64,000 nt of DNA from Apopatosoma sp963618495 (GTDB lineage Bacteria; Bacillota; Clostridia; Oscillospirales; CAG-272). Numbering within the stretch: position 1 is the first letter of the stretch; each line of letters begins with the position of its first letter. The position numbers were made by a program, and so were the translations under genes. The notes beneath the pieces are model-generated. The model made no database searches and had not been told where the DNA came from. It was given only the letters and a program-made list of their open reading frames with translations. Below, one piece after another: positions 1 to 8,000 of this stretch. Location of the stretch: NCBI GenBank assembly GCA_963618495.1, contig CAVESF010000009.1:1-64000 (forward strand), given 5' to 3'.

Positions 1-6
1 TTGACC

Positions 7-35
7 AGTATATCACATTATCCTCCTCTTGTCAA
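7..35 (-). promoter_or_regulatory. sigma-A type promoter reading off the left edge
   Basis: On the minus strand TTGACA (30-35) and TATACT (7-12) are separated by 17 bases. It points out of the window, so it should drive a gene to the left of position 1. It lies downstream of folD and is not needed for any gene seen here. Confidence 0.6.
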
Positions 36-87
36 TACTTTTTATAAAAGTTTTTCAAAAAAATTGAAAGAAATATGATTTTTGTCT

Positions 88-930
88 TTATGCCCTCGCG
101 GCGCTTCTCACAGTATGGGAAAGAAGCACCGCCGTTGTCACCGCGCCGACTCCGCCGGGCACGGGCGTCGCCGCCGCAACTACGCTCTGCGCCGCCGCAT
201 AATCGACATCTCCGCAGATTCCGTCTCCGTCGGCATTGATTCCGACATCTATTATCGTCTGCCCTGCCGACATATATTCATCGCTCACCATTCTCGCCTG
301 TCCCGCGCACGCGACGATTATATCGGCACGGCGGCATTCGCCTGCGGTATCGCCGGTTTTCGTATGGCAGACTGTCACCGTCGCGTTCATGCCAAGCAGA
401 AGCATGGCAAGCGGCTTGCCGACAACCGTGCTTCTGCCTACGACCGTCACACGCTTGCCCGCGAGATTTCCCATTCCGTAATGGCAGAGCATCTCAACGA
501 CAGCCTGCGCGGTGCAGGGAGCAAATGCGTTTTTGTCCCCGCGAAAAACGCCCGCAAGCGAGGCGTCCGTCATGCCGTCGACATCTTTTTCCGCAGGAAT
601 GAGCGTTCTTATCCGCTCGATATCGAATTTTTTCGGGAGCGGACTGAAAACAAGCATTCCGTGAATGCCCGCGTCATCCGCCGCGCGTTTCGCCGCCGCT
701 TCAAGTTCCTCCTGCGCGGCACTCTCCGAAAGAGCCGTCACCTCAACCGCCGCGCCCGCCACAGAGAATCGCTTTATTATCGAGCGCTCGTATGCCATGT
801 CGTCCTCTCGGCTTCCAACGCGGAAAACGGCAAGCTTCGGCGTAATGCCCGCTTCCGCAAGGCGCGATATTTCCACCGCCGTTTTATCCAGAATCGCCCT
901 TGCTACGGGCGTACCTCTCAATTCTTCCAT
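88..930 (-). CDS. folD: FolD-type methylenetetrahydrofolate dehydrogenase, probably cyclohydrolase-deficient
   Basis: FolD normally oxidises 5,10-methylene-THF with NADP and then hydrolyses methenyl-THF to 10-formyl-THF in the cytoplasm. The 280-residue protein has the family length, the KDVDG motif (115-119), the Rossmann segment GRSTVVGKP (about 163-171) and the C-terminal PVPGGVGAVT. Two catalytic positions differ. In the YVxSK motif the Tyr is kept (Tyr47), but the expected Lys is Ile51. The Gln of the usual LVQLP motif is Phe95 (LVFSP). In characterised enzymes that Lys is essential for the cyclohydrolase step, so I infer this protein is mainly or only a dehydrogenase. It is the last gene of the operon, 14 bases after fchA, whose product can supply the missing step. 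Family assignment is firm; loss of activity is inference. Confidence 0.93.
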   Translation of the reverse strand: MEELRGTPVARAILDKTAVEISRLAEAGITPKLAVFRVGSREDDMAYERSIIKRFSVAGAAVEVTALSESAAQEELEAAAKRAADDAGIHGMLVFSPLPKKFDIERIRTLIPAEKDVDGMTDASLAGVFRGDKNAFAPCTAQAVVEMLCHYGMGNLAGKRVTVVGRSTVVGKPLAMLLLGMNATVTVCHTKTGDTAGECRRADIIVACAGQARMVSDEYMSAGQTIIDVGINADGDGICGDVDYAAAQSVVAAATPVPGGVGAVTTAVLLSHTVRSAARA

Positions 931-944
931 TTTTTCTTCCTTTA

Positions 945-1553
945 TTATATATTATTCAGATAATTTTCCGCCTCATCGTATGCGCGACGGCAAAGGCAGA
1001 CCGTTTTCTCCGCCGTTTTCGCCGTCGCCACCGCAGTGGCATCTGCCACCGTGCGGTTTTTCATCAGCTTCGTATTGGCATAAACATTGAGCGCCGCGCT
1101 TTTTGCCGCCGCTTCGCATACCGCCGCCGCAACACCAGCATCGCTCACGACAAGCCTGCTTCCCTTTTCGGCAAGTTCGGCGGCAAGCTCCGCCGCATCG
1201 CGGCATTTTTCAAGCACGCGGAAAGGCACCTCCGCCGCGCGTACAAGTGCCGCCTCAATTATCTCATCCCTGCCCCCGACATCCTTTGGCAAACCGTATG
1301 CGCGGGAAAGCGGGAGAAAAGCCTCTTCGTCCTCGCCCATCAGCGCGGTAAATTCCGCGGCAAGGCTCTTTGCCCGCTCCGAAATCCGCTCTATATCCGC
1401 CTGATACTGCGCATATTTTTTCTTGCCGCTCGTCAGCTCGCACACCATGGACGAAAGTGCCGCCGAGAGCGCTCCGCAGAGTGCCGCGACACCGCCGCCG
1501 CCCGGAGACGGCGCGGATGAAGCAAGCTCCGCAATAAATCTTTCTATTTCCAT
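945..1553 (-). CDS. fchA: Methenyltetrahydrofolate cyclohydrolase / cyclodeaminase-fold protein (FchA type)
   Basis: A 202-residue, almost all-helical protein of the formiminotransferase-cyclodeaminase C-terminal family. The N-terminal signature PSPGGGGVAAL (about 15-25) matches the family's PTPGGGSVAA loop, and length is typical of stand-alone FchA. Members hydrolyse 5,10-methenyl-THF to 10-formyl-THF, or act as formimido-THF cyclodeaminase when histidine or purine degradation genes are nearby. No such genes are near. Its neighbour is a FolD that has lost cyclohydrolase residues, so the cyclohydrolase role is the better reading. The gene sits 17 bases after recO in the same operon. Symbol given by homology of fold and context. 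Confidence 0.88.
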   Translation of the reverse strand: MEIERFIAELASSAPSPGGGGVAALCGALSAALSSMVCELTSGKKKYAQYQADIERISERAKSLAAEFTALMGEDEEAFLPLSRAYGLPKDVGGRDEIIEAALVRAAEVPFRVLEKCRDAAELAAELAEKGSRLVVSDAGVAAAVCEAAAKSAALNVYANTKLMKNRTVADATAVATAKTAEKTVCLCRRAYDEAENYLNNI

Positions 1554-1570
1554 TTTTCTTCTCCGATAAA

Positions 1571-2383
1571 TTATTTTTCCGCGATCGAATGATAAAAATC
1601 CAGCGTTTTGAAGCCGCGCTCCATATGGCAGAGCAGATATTTCTCACAGACAGCCGCAAAATCATCAAGTGCATCCGGCGTCAGTTCAAAGGCGAAAATC
1701 CGCTCGGGCTTTGAATACACGGCATAACGCATGGCGATGAAAACATCGGGTGACACAGGCACTATCAGGTGCGCATCGCGATATATGCCCTCCGCTTCAT
1801 TCTCTCGTGCGGCATAGAGTTCCATATTCGCCGCGTTTTTGCGAAAGCATTCCTCACAGCGGAATGTGCCGTCGGGAATATCTATATAGTAAACGGAAAA
1901 ATTGTAGTTCCCGCAACCTGCGCAACCGACAAGGTCAGGCATAAAGCCCGCATATGCGGCGCTCCGCAGTTCAAAAACCGCCTTTATCTGCGAAAGCGGC
2001 TTCTTTTTCCCGCAGATAGCCCAGAAGCAATTGAGCGTGAGGCGCAGAAGCTCCGCATGCTCGCATTCCTCCGTCGCTTCATCCGCCGCGACATCGGCGA
2101 TATAACTTGCCAGCGCAAGCCCCTCCAGCGTATCGCGGACGCCGTAGAAACTTTCTTTCAGCGAACATTCCCTTATGTAATACTTCTCGCTCGAATGCAC
2201 AAGCACAAATTCGGTATAGCAAAAAAGCTGTGTGGCGACGAAAAAGTCGCTTTTCAGCCTGCGTGCGCCGCGTGCGAAAACGGAAATGCGTCCGCGCTCC
2301 GCCGTGAGCACGGTCATCATCTTGTCCGATTCGCCGAAAGGCGTCTCGCGTAAAACCAAGCCCGATATTCTCACAGGTTGCAA
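1571..2383 (-). CDS. recO: DNA repair protein RecO
   Basis: RecO helps RecF/RecR load RecA on SSB-coated DNA. The product has the N-terminal OB-fold start (ISGLVLRETPFGESDKM) and, in the C-terminal half, a four-cysteine zinc site (CAGC ... CEEC) typical of many Gram-positive RecO proteins. I place the start at the TTG at 2383: an AAGGAGG ribosome site lies 8 bases upstream of it. The GTG at 2392 overlaps that site, and the family normally starts only a few residues before G-x-V-L-R. This gives 270 residues. It lies between the EamA-like gene and fchA, all on the same strand. Confidence 0.94.
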   Translation of the reverse strand: MQPVRISGLVLRETPFGESDKMMTVLTAERGRISVFARGARRLKSDFFVATQLFCYTEFVLVHSSEKYYIRECSLKESFYGVRDTLEGLALASYIADVAADEATEECEHAELLRLTLNCFWAICGKKKPLSQIKAVFELRSAAYAGFMPDLVGCAGCGNYNFSVYYIDIPDGTFRCEECFRKNAANMELYAARENEAEGIYRDAHLIVPVSPDVFIAMRYAVYSKPERIFAFELTPDALDDFAAVCEKYLLCHMERGFKTLDFYHSIAEK

Positions 2384-2434
2384 GAAACGCACCTCCTTTT
2401 CACCCGAATTACAACTCTTTGCCGCAAGGCATAC

Positions 2435-2848
2435 TTACAGAACCATCAGCAACGTTCCGGTGCCGATGAGTATACATCCTATCAGAGATTTTGCCGTGAA
2501 CTGTTCATGCAGAAAAACAAATGCAAGCGCCAAAGTAATAACCACGCTCAGCTTGTCTATCGGAACTACCTTTGATGCCTCTCCTGTCTGCAACGCGCGA
2601 TAGTAGCATAACCACGAAGCGCCTGTCGCCAAACCGGAAAGAATCAAAAAAATCCAGCTTTTTCTGCCGATACTGCCAATTCCGCTCTGAGCGTTGGTGA
2701 TAAATACCATCAGCCATGACATGGCAAGAACAACCGCCGTTCTGATAGCTGTCGCGAGATTGGAATTAACTCCGTCGATACCAACCTTTGCCAATATCGA
2801 TGTGAGCGCCGCAAACACGGCGGAAAGCAGCGCAAATACAAGCCACAT
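2435..2848 (-). CDS. Half-size EamA/DMT-superfamily membrane protein
   Basis: A 137-residue, very hydrophobic protein with about five membrane helices covering almost its whole length. It contains the EamA-type features W-x-x-x-Y-A/R at about 80-84 (WLCYYRALQTGEAS), then VVPIDKLSVV, and a last helix with FLHEQFTAKSLIGCILI. Full-length transporters of this superfamily have ten helices from two such units. Single-unit proteins of this length are known and act as dimers. The substrate cannot be read from sequence. Ribosome site AGAAGGTG precedes the ATG by 6 bases. It lies between era and recO, where most relatives have no gene or cdd/dgkA. Confidence 0.85.
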   Translation of the reverse strand: MWLVFALLSAVFAALTSILAKVGIDGVNSNLATAIRTAVVLAMSWLMVFITNAQSGIGSIGRKSWIFLILSGLATGASWLCYYRALQTGEASKVVPIDKLSVVITLALAFVFLHEQFTAKSLIGCILIGTGTLLMVL

Positions 2849-2889
2849 AAAAACACCTTCTCTAAAATTCCAGTTATAATTTTTCGGAA

Positions 2890-3774
2890 TCAGTTTTTAT
2901 AGCCCATGCTAGAAACGAGTGCCGCCTTATCACGCCAGTTTTCCTTGACCTTGACCCAGAGATTCAGATAGACTTTTTCGCCGAAAAAGCGCTCGAGGTC
3001 GGCGCGTGCGCGCGAACCTATCAGCTTGAGCTTCTCGCCGTTTTTGCCGATGATGATAGGCTTATGCGAAGCGCGCTCGCAGAATATCTCGGCTCGGATG
3101 GAAAGCATGCCGCCCTCCTCGTGAAATTCCTCTATGGCGACAGCCACGCCGTGCGGTATTTCATCGCTCAAAGTGAGCAGAATCTTCTCTCGGATTATCT
3201 CGGAAGCGATGATGCGCTCGGGCTGGTCGGTTATCATATCGTCGGGGAAGAAATGCGGACCCTCCTGCGCAAATTTCGATATTTCATCTATGATGATATC
3301 CGTATTTTCACCGTTTTTCGCGCTTATCGGCACGACGGCGGCAAAATCATATGCCTCGGAGAAACGCAGTATCGTATCGCCTATCTCGCGTGCATTGCTC
3401 TTGTCCGTTTTGTTGACTATGAGCAGAGCCGGCACGCGCATGACGGTAAATTTCTTCATCAGCTCGCGCTCGGTGGGTCCTATTTTGTCGCCCGCCTCAA
3501 CGAGGAAAAGGATGATATCTACCTCGCCTGCGGCTTCGCCCGCCTTTTCCATCATATAGTCGCCGAGCTTTGTTCTCGGCTTGTGAATGCCGGGCGTATC
3601 GATGAAAACATACTGTGTTTCGCCCTTTGTCAGTATGCCCGTGATTTTCGTTCTCGTGGTCTGCGGCTTGCTTGAAACTATCGATATCTTCTCGCCGAGA
3701 AGCGTATTGAGCAGTGTGCTCTTGCCGACATTCGGGCGACCGATTATCGCCGCAAAAAGGTTTTTCGTCTCCAT
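2890..3774 (-). CDS. era: GTPase Era, 16S rRNA-binding ribosome assembly factor
   Basis: Era binds the 3' end of 16S rRNA and helps mature the 30S subunit. All GTPase motifs are present: G1 GRPNVGKS (12-19), switch threonines in KPQTTRTKI, G3 DTPG, G4 NKTD, G5 SAK. The C-terminal KH domain is marked by IIIGKNGEKLKLIGSRAR. Length (294) is standard. The start ATG overlaps the stop of ybeY (TAATG), which points to translational coupling, and YbeY acts on the same rRNA end. Confidence 0.97.
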   Translation of the reverse strand: METKNLFAAIIGRPNVGKSTLLNTLLGEKISIVSSKPQTTRTKITGILTKGETQYVFIDTPGIHKPRTKLGDYMMEKAGEAAGEVDIILFLVEAGDKIGPTERELMKKFTVMRVPALLIVNKTDKSNAREIGDTILRFSEAYDFAAVVPISAKNGENTDIIIDEISKFAQEGPHFFPDDMITDQPERIIASEIIREKILLTLSDEIPHGVAVAIEEFHEEGGMLSIRAEIFCERASHKPIIIGKNGEKLKLIGSRARADLERFFGEKVYLNLWVKVKENWRDKAALVSSMGYKN

Positions 3775-4274
3775 TATTTTTCTCCCTCCGGTATCGCCGT
3801 ATTGCGGAAAAGTCCCGCCTCGGCAAGGATTTTCTCGCAGGTATCGTTCATATATTTTTCGTCCTCTTCGCTTATCTCGTGGTCATAGCCGAGCAGATGC
3901 AGCATGGAATGCACCGTGAGAAACGCTATCTCGCGCATGGTGCTGTGTCCGTATTCGCGCGCCTGCCGCTCCGCCGTCTCGAGCGAAATGACGATATCAC
4001 CCAGTGCCGCTATGCCCTCGGTTATATCCTCAGGCTCGGGCGTGCCGCTTGTCAGCGGGAAGGAAAGCACATCCGTGGGCTTGTCCTTGCCGCGATACTC
4101 GAGATTCATCGCGTGAATCTCGGAATCGAGCACAAATGTGACGGAGATTTCCGCACCGTATGCGAATTTTTCATTTTCCAGCGTGCGCTTTATCACATCG
4201 CGCACCGTCTTTTTCGTCTCGGTCGGTATCGCGGGAACGCCATCGCCGCGCCCGAAATAAATTTTATTTCTCAT
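3774..4274 (-). CDS. ybeY: Endoribonuclease YbeY (rRNA maturation factor)
   Basis: YbeY is a single-strand-specific metallo-RNase involved in 16S rRNA 3' maturation and ribosome quality control. The zinc motif HxxxHxxGYDH is seen as HSMLHLLGYDH near residue 128, and RGKDKPTDVLSFP precedes it as in the family. I choose the ATG at 4274, not 4283. The ribosome site GAGGA directly abuts the upstream ATG but is 9 bases from this one, which gives 166 residues. It overlaps the end of the phoH-like gene by 11 bases and era by one, so the three are probably translated together. Confidence 0.95.
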   Translation of the reverse strand: MRNKIYFGRGDGVPAIPTETKKTVRDVIKRTLENEKFAYGAEISVTFVLDSEIHAMNLEYRGKDKPTDVLSFPLTSGTPEPEDITEGIAALGDIVISLETAERQAREYGHSTMREIAFLTVHSMLHLLGYDHEISEEDEKYMNDTCEKILAEAGLFRNTAIPEGEK

Positions 4275-5283
4275 TTTTGTCATTCCTCTTTATGCGGTAT
4301 TTGTCGCGCTTTTCGCGCTTGTCCTTGTCGTATTTCTCATATGCGAGAATTATCTTCTGCACGAGCCTGTGGCGCACGACATCGCGCTCCGTCAGGCGTT
4401 GCACCGCTATATCCTCTATGCCGTCGAGAATCTTCACCGCCTCCGCAAGACCGCTGCGCTTGCCGTCAGGCAGGTCAGTCTGAGTGAGGTCGCCCGTCAC
4501 CACCGCCTTGGAATTGAATCCAAGACGCGTGAGAAACATTTTCATCTGCTCGGGCGTGGTATTCTGCGCCTCATCAAGGATGATGAAACTATCGTCAAGC
4601 GTTCTGCCGCGCATATATGCGAGCGGTGCTATCTCTATTGCTCCCCGCTCGATATATTTCTGATAAGCCTCGCCGAACATCTCATAGAGCGCATCGTGAA
4701 GCGGGCGCAGATAAGGGTCTATTTTCGTTTGCAGGTCGCCGGGGAGAAATCCGAGCTTCTCGCCCGCTTCGACTGCGGGGCGCGTGAGAATAATGCGCGA
4801 AAATTCCTTGTTTCTCAGTGCCGCGCTCGCCACGGCAACGGCAAGAAAGGTCTTGCCCGTTCCCGCGGGACCGACGCCCATGACTATCGTATTTTTCCTT
4901 ATCGCGTCGATATATTTCTTCTGCCCGACGGTTTTCGCCCGTATCGGCTTGCCCTTTGTCGTCACGCAGACGCAGTCGGAATCGAATTTCTCAGGTTCCT
5001 CGCCGCTTTTGAGCAGTCCCGCGATGTATTCCGTATTCTGCTCGCCTATCTCGGTGCCGAGCTTCGCCATGCCGAGCAGAGTTTCCACGGTTTTCGCGGC
5101 GAGACGGACATTCTCCTGCTCTTCGCCGCGGATAATGATGCAGTCGCCCGCCGTTGTTTCGCTTATTCTGTTCCCGATGGAAACGGAAAATATCTTTTCG
5201 ATTATCTCCGCGTTTTTGTCGTAGTTTCCGAAGATTGCCGCAGTTTCTTCGGCGCTCTCCGTTGTAACGGTTTTCTCGTACAT
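4264..5283 (-). CDS. PhoH-family ATPase (YbeZ type)
   Basis: PhoH/YbeZ proteins are cytoplasmic P-loop ATPases, and the ones beside ybeY are thought to work with it on RNA as helicase-like partners. The protein has an N-terminal KH-like region, Walker A GPAGTGKT (138-145), the PhoH signature around RPAVEAGEKLGFLPGD, Walker B FIILDEAQN, and the VVTGDLTQ sensor segment. Length of 339 is usual. It lies 22 bases after yqfD and overlaps ybeY, the standard Bacillota order. In B. subtilis the gene here is often labelled phoH. Confidence 0.94.
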   Translation of the reverse strand: MYEKTVTTESAEETAAIFGNYDKNAEIIEKIFSVSIGNRISETTAGDCIIIRGEEQENVRLAAKTVETLLGMAKLGTEIGEQNTEYIAGLLKSGEEPEKFDSDCVCVTTKGKPIRAKTVGQKKYIDAIRKNTIVMGVGPAGTGKTFLAVAVASAALRNKEFSRIILTRPAVEAGEKLGFLPGDLQTKIDPYLRPLHDALYEMFGEAYQKYIERGAIEIAPLAYMRGRTLDDSFIILDEAQNTTPEQMKMFLTRLGFNSKAVVTGDLTQTDLPDGKRSGLAEAVKILDGIEDIAVQRLTERDVVRHRLVQKIILAYEKYDKDKREKRDKYRIKRNDKNEK

Positions 5284-5305
5284 TTTGTCTCCTTGAATAT
5301 GGCGG

Positions 5306-6457
5306 TCATCCGCCGATTTTTACTTCCTTTGCGATATCGATTATGCAGTCCACCTGCTCGTGGAGCGTCAGATATTCTTCGCCGAAATCAAGCTTTGTGT
5401 GACGCGCCAGAATCTCTGCTCCGTCAAGGTCGGCGGAACTTTTCAGCGTCAGCTCGGCGTAAGCCTCGCGCAGGCATTCCGTCTGCGTGCGCTGTGCCTC
5501 TCTCGTCTCGTAGCAGACGTACTCTTTTTCCGCCGTATAAAGCGGCAGAGGCACGCCGAAAAGCGTCACTCTCGTTTTTCTTTCTATTATATCATAAAAC
5601 TCTGCCGAAATTCTATCATTTTTGAAAACTTTTATTGATTTTCCGAAAAAAATTATGCTTTTTTCGCCGAGAACGGTATTACTGCGCAGTTTTTGCCTGT
5701 ATCGGACGGGAATTTTTACATCATATTCGAGCGTAGTCCTGCCGTAGACTCTCCCGCGAGAGCGCACAAGCCTGTATCCGAGCGCCTGCGAATCGATGAC
5801 GCCGCTGACAAGAAGCTCGCCGCGCTTCACCGTCTGCCCTGCCTTCACCACAGTCGCGCCGCCGCTCACATCGAGCAGTTCTATCTGCGCGTCGCACGCG
5901 GCGATGAGATTCGATGGCGGTGTGAGCGCTTCGATGCTGTCACGTCCCGTGCGTTCGTGTATGTCTATCGTGGCGACGGTGCCGCGCATATTTATCTTAA
6001 ACCACGAGAAGCGTCCGTCGTCTTTCGTTATCTCCATGGCGATGCGTTCCTTATCGAGCGATGGGATATACGCGCCTATGCGGAAACCATGCCGCTCAAG
6101 TGCCGCGAAAATTTCTTCCTCTTCCGTATTTTCCGCGCCGACGATGCGTATATCCCAGACAAAAAGCGTAGAGACAAATATCAGCGCCGCCGCAATGATA
6201 AAGCCGAGCGCAAGTCCCGCACGCTTCCTGTAGCGGTACAAATCGGCAAGAAGTGAGCGGCGGTGTATCTCCTCGCAGAGTGGTTCAGCATCTTCGGGAA
6301 AGCGATACGGCGTATAAAAAGATATCATCCCGTCACCAGCCTTTTTAGTCGGCGTAAAGGAGATTTTTCTCTCCATGAGAAGTGAGAGGAGCACGGCGGA
6401 GTTTTTCTCACTCGCTTTTACGCGGCAGTAGCCGCGCATATAACGCAGAAATTTCAT
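5306..6457 (-). CDS. yqfD: Sporulation protein YqfD
   Basis: YqfD is a membrane protein needed for efficient sporulation, with a large part outside the membrane; its biochemical role is unknown. I start it at the ATG at 6457: AAAGGAG lies 8 bases upstream and the product begins MKFLRYMRGYCRV, like family members. A longer reading frame upstream overlaps yqfC and is not supported. The 383-residue protein has one membrane helix at about 79-101, followed by a long beta-rich domain starting WDIRIVGAEN. It overlaps yqfC by four bases. Confidence 0.92.
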   Translation of the reverse strand: MKFLRYMRGYCRVKASEKNSAVLLSLLMERKISFTPTKKAGDGMISFYTPYRFPEDAEPLCEEIHRRSLLADLYRYRKRAGLALGFIIAAALIFVSTLFVWDIRIVGAENTEEEEIFAALERHGFRIGAYIPSLDKERIAMEITKDDGRFSWFKINMRGTVATIDIHERTGRDSIEALTPPSNLIAACDAQIELLDVSGGATVVKAGQTVKRGELLVSGVIDSQALGYRLVRSRGRVYGRTTLEYDVKIPVRYRQKLRSNTVLGEKSIIFFGKSIKVFKNDRISAEFYDIIERKTRVTLFGVPLPLYTAEKEYVCYETREAQRTQTECLREAYAELTLKSSADLDGAEILARHTKLDFGEEYLTLHEQVDCIIDIAKEVKIGG

Positions 6458-6714
6458 CTTTTCGCTCCTTTCTCGAATGTGACCGTGCGCAGGTCGCCAG
6501 AGATGAGCATTTTGCCCTCGCCTGCCCAGCAGAGAGAAAGTCTGCAGCCCGAGATAACGATGTCGTCCTCCCTCGTGCAGATGCGCGCGCATTCCCTCGT
6601 ATAGTTCGCGACACCGACGCATCCGCATATCAGGAGCCGCGAGTTTTCCACCATTTCGATGTTGTATTTTCCCGTCGTCGGAATATCATGTAAAAAGAAT
6701 GATATCTTTTTCAT
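6454..6714 (-). CDS. yqfC: Sporulation protein YqfC
   Basis: A small protein (86 residues from the chosen start) of the YabP/YqfC family, made in the mother cell during sporulation. It is rich in beta-strand pattern (NIEMVENSRLLICGC, DDIVISG). The ATG at 6714 has GGAGG 8-10 bases upstream, while the GTG at 6723 lies inside that site. It is first in the operon, divergent from the ylbJ-like gene across 65 bases. Both are mother-cell type sporulation genes, so the gap may hold back-to-back sigma-E promoters; I could not identify them with confidence. Confidence 0.9.
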   Translation of the reverse strand: MKKISFFLHDIPTTGKYNIEMVENSRLLICGCVGVANYTRECARICTREDDIVISGCRLSLCWAGEGKMLISGDLRTVTFEKGAKR

Positions 6715-6779
6715 AAAAGGCACTCCTCCGCAATAAATTTATATAGCAGTATATATTTTATTACGGGAGGTGTGCCGTC

Positions 6780-7706
6780 ATGACGAAAAAACGGATTTTC
6801 CTGCGGGGCGCGGCGATTCTTTTCTGTGTTTTTCTGCTTTTCTGCGCCGTGATATTTCCCGCCGAGACGGCGGAAAGCATCACAGGCTCGCTTTCGCTTG
6901 CCGTGCGGCGCGTCGTTCCGTCGCTTTTCGTTTTTTCGGCGCTCGCCTCTTTCTTTGCGAGAATCGGACTTTTTACCCGCGCGGGCAGACTTGGAGGGTT
7001 CTTCGGGCTTTCGCCCGCGTGTACAGCCGTCGCGCTCTGCGGACTGCTTTGCGGCTTCCCCACAAGCGCCGTATGCGCCCATGCGCTATGGGAAAGCGGC
7101 GAGGCGGATGCCGCGGAAATGCGTTCCGTCCTCCCCTTTTGCAGTAATGCCGGCATGGCTTTTGTCGTCGGTTCCGTTGGCGAAGGCATGCTCGGCAGCA
7201 GGCGTGCGGGATATATGCTCTTTCTCCTGCAGACCGTCCTGTCAATTGTATTTATCCTGCTTTTTTGCAGAAGCAAAATTTTCGTCGCCATGCTGCCCGC
7301 AAGAGGAAAAAAAGAGAGTCTTTCCCATGCGCTTGTCGCCTCCGTTTCGGCGGCGGGCGGTGCCATGCTCACGGTCTGCGCATTCATCGCGTTTTTCGGC
7401 GCGGCAGCGGATATGATATGTCTTGTTTTTCCCTCCGTTCCGCCTTTTTTGTGTGCCTTAATATGCTCTTTTTTTGAAATAAGTCGCGGTTGTGCCGAAT
7501 TTTCGGATGCGGCGGAGCTTTCGCCGCTTCTGCGATATATCGGCGTGGCATTTGCTCTCGGCTTCTCGGGTGTGTCGGTCGCCTGCCAGATATCCGAGCG
7601 CGCGGGCGAAATTTACCTGCCGATATTGCCATATCTTGTAAAAAAACTCGTTTTCGGACTCGCTGTGGCGGCAATCTGCGGCATTTTCGCGATTTTTGTG
7701 ATATGA
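6780..7706 (+). CDS. ylbJ: YlbJ-like sporulation membrane protein (nucleoside-recognition/Gate fold)
   Basis: A 308-residue integral membrane protein with about eight hydrophobic helices. It shows the Gate-domain features seen in YlbJ: VVPSLFVFSALASFF, GLLCGFPTSAV (YlbJ proteins have GYP-x-GA) and LPFCSNAGMAFVVGSVG. YlbJ is needed for a proper spore cortex, and related Gate proteins move small molecules. It is shorter than B. subtilis YlbJ (about 400). GGAGG lies 9 bases before the ATG. The position beside yqfC supports a sporulation role. The alternative is a general nucleoside-recognition domain protein. Confidence 0.8.
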   Translation: MTKKRIFLRGAAILFCVFLLFCAVIFPAETAESITGSLSLAVRRVVPSLFVFSALASFFARIGLFTRAGRLGGFFGLSPACTAVALCGLLCGFPTSAVCAHALWESGEADAAEMRSVLPFCSNAGMAFVVGSVGEGMLGSRRAGYMLFLLQTVLSIVFILLFCRSKIFVAMLPARGKKESLSHALVASVSAAGGAMLTVCAFIAFFGAAADMICLVFPSVPPFLCALICSFFEISRGCAEFSDAAELSPLLRYIGVAFALGFSGVSVACQISERAGEIYLPILPYLVKKLVFGLAVAAICGIFAIFVI

Positions 7707-7780
7707 AATTTACATAAAACTATAGAAATATTGTTTTATATGTGTTATACTATAAAAAAATACTCTCCGAGGTGGTTTTC

Positions 7781-7987
7781 ATGCGCAAAAAGAACGATGA
7801 TATGCCGCGTTGCTGTGCCTACTGCGAAAAGGCAACGCCGCTCGAAACGGGCGATATGCTCTGCCGCAAAAAGGGCGTTGTCGCCGATACATACTGCTGC
7901 CGCGGTTTTAAATTCGATATACTCAAGCACGAGCCGAAAAGAAAGCGTGAGCTTCCCGAATTTTCGCCCGTGTACATAGACGACTGA
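7781..7987 (+). CDS. Small Cys-rich protein, putative zinc ribbon
   Basis: A 68-residue protein not assigned to a named function. It has six cysteines in the order CC-x2-C-x12-C-x10-CC (PRCCAYCEKAT ... MLCRKK ... TYCCRGFKFD), then a charged tail ending PVYIDD. This pattern suggests a metal-binding knuckle. I start it at the ATG at 7781, where GAGGTGG lies 6-8 bases upstream; an in-frame ATG at 7742 has no site. It ends 13 bases before mutS2 and is very likely co-transcribed. Similar short Cys-rich proteins are found beside mutS2 in other Clostridia as far as I recall, but I cannot verify that here. Confidence 0.75.
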   Translation: MRKKNDDMPRCCAYCEKATPLETGDMLCRKKGVVADTYCCRGFKFDILKHEPKRKRELPEFSPVYIDD

Positions 7988-8000
7988 TAAAGGGAAATTT

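Noticed and set aside
82..963. 293-codon plus-strand frame
   Set aside because: Exact shadow of folD, Arg/His-rich, no ribosome site.
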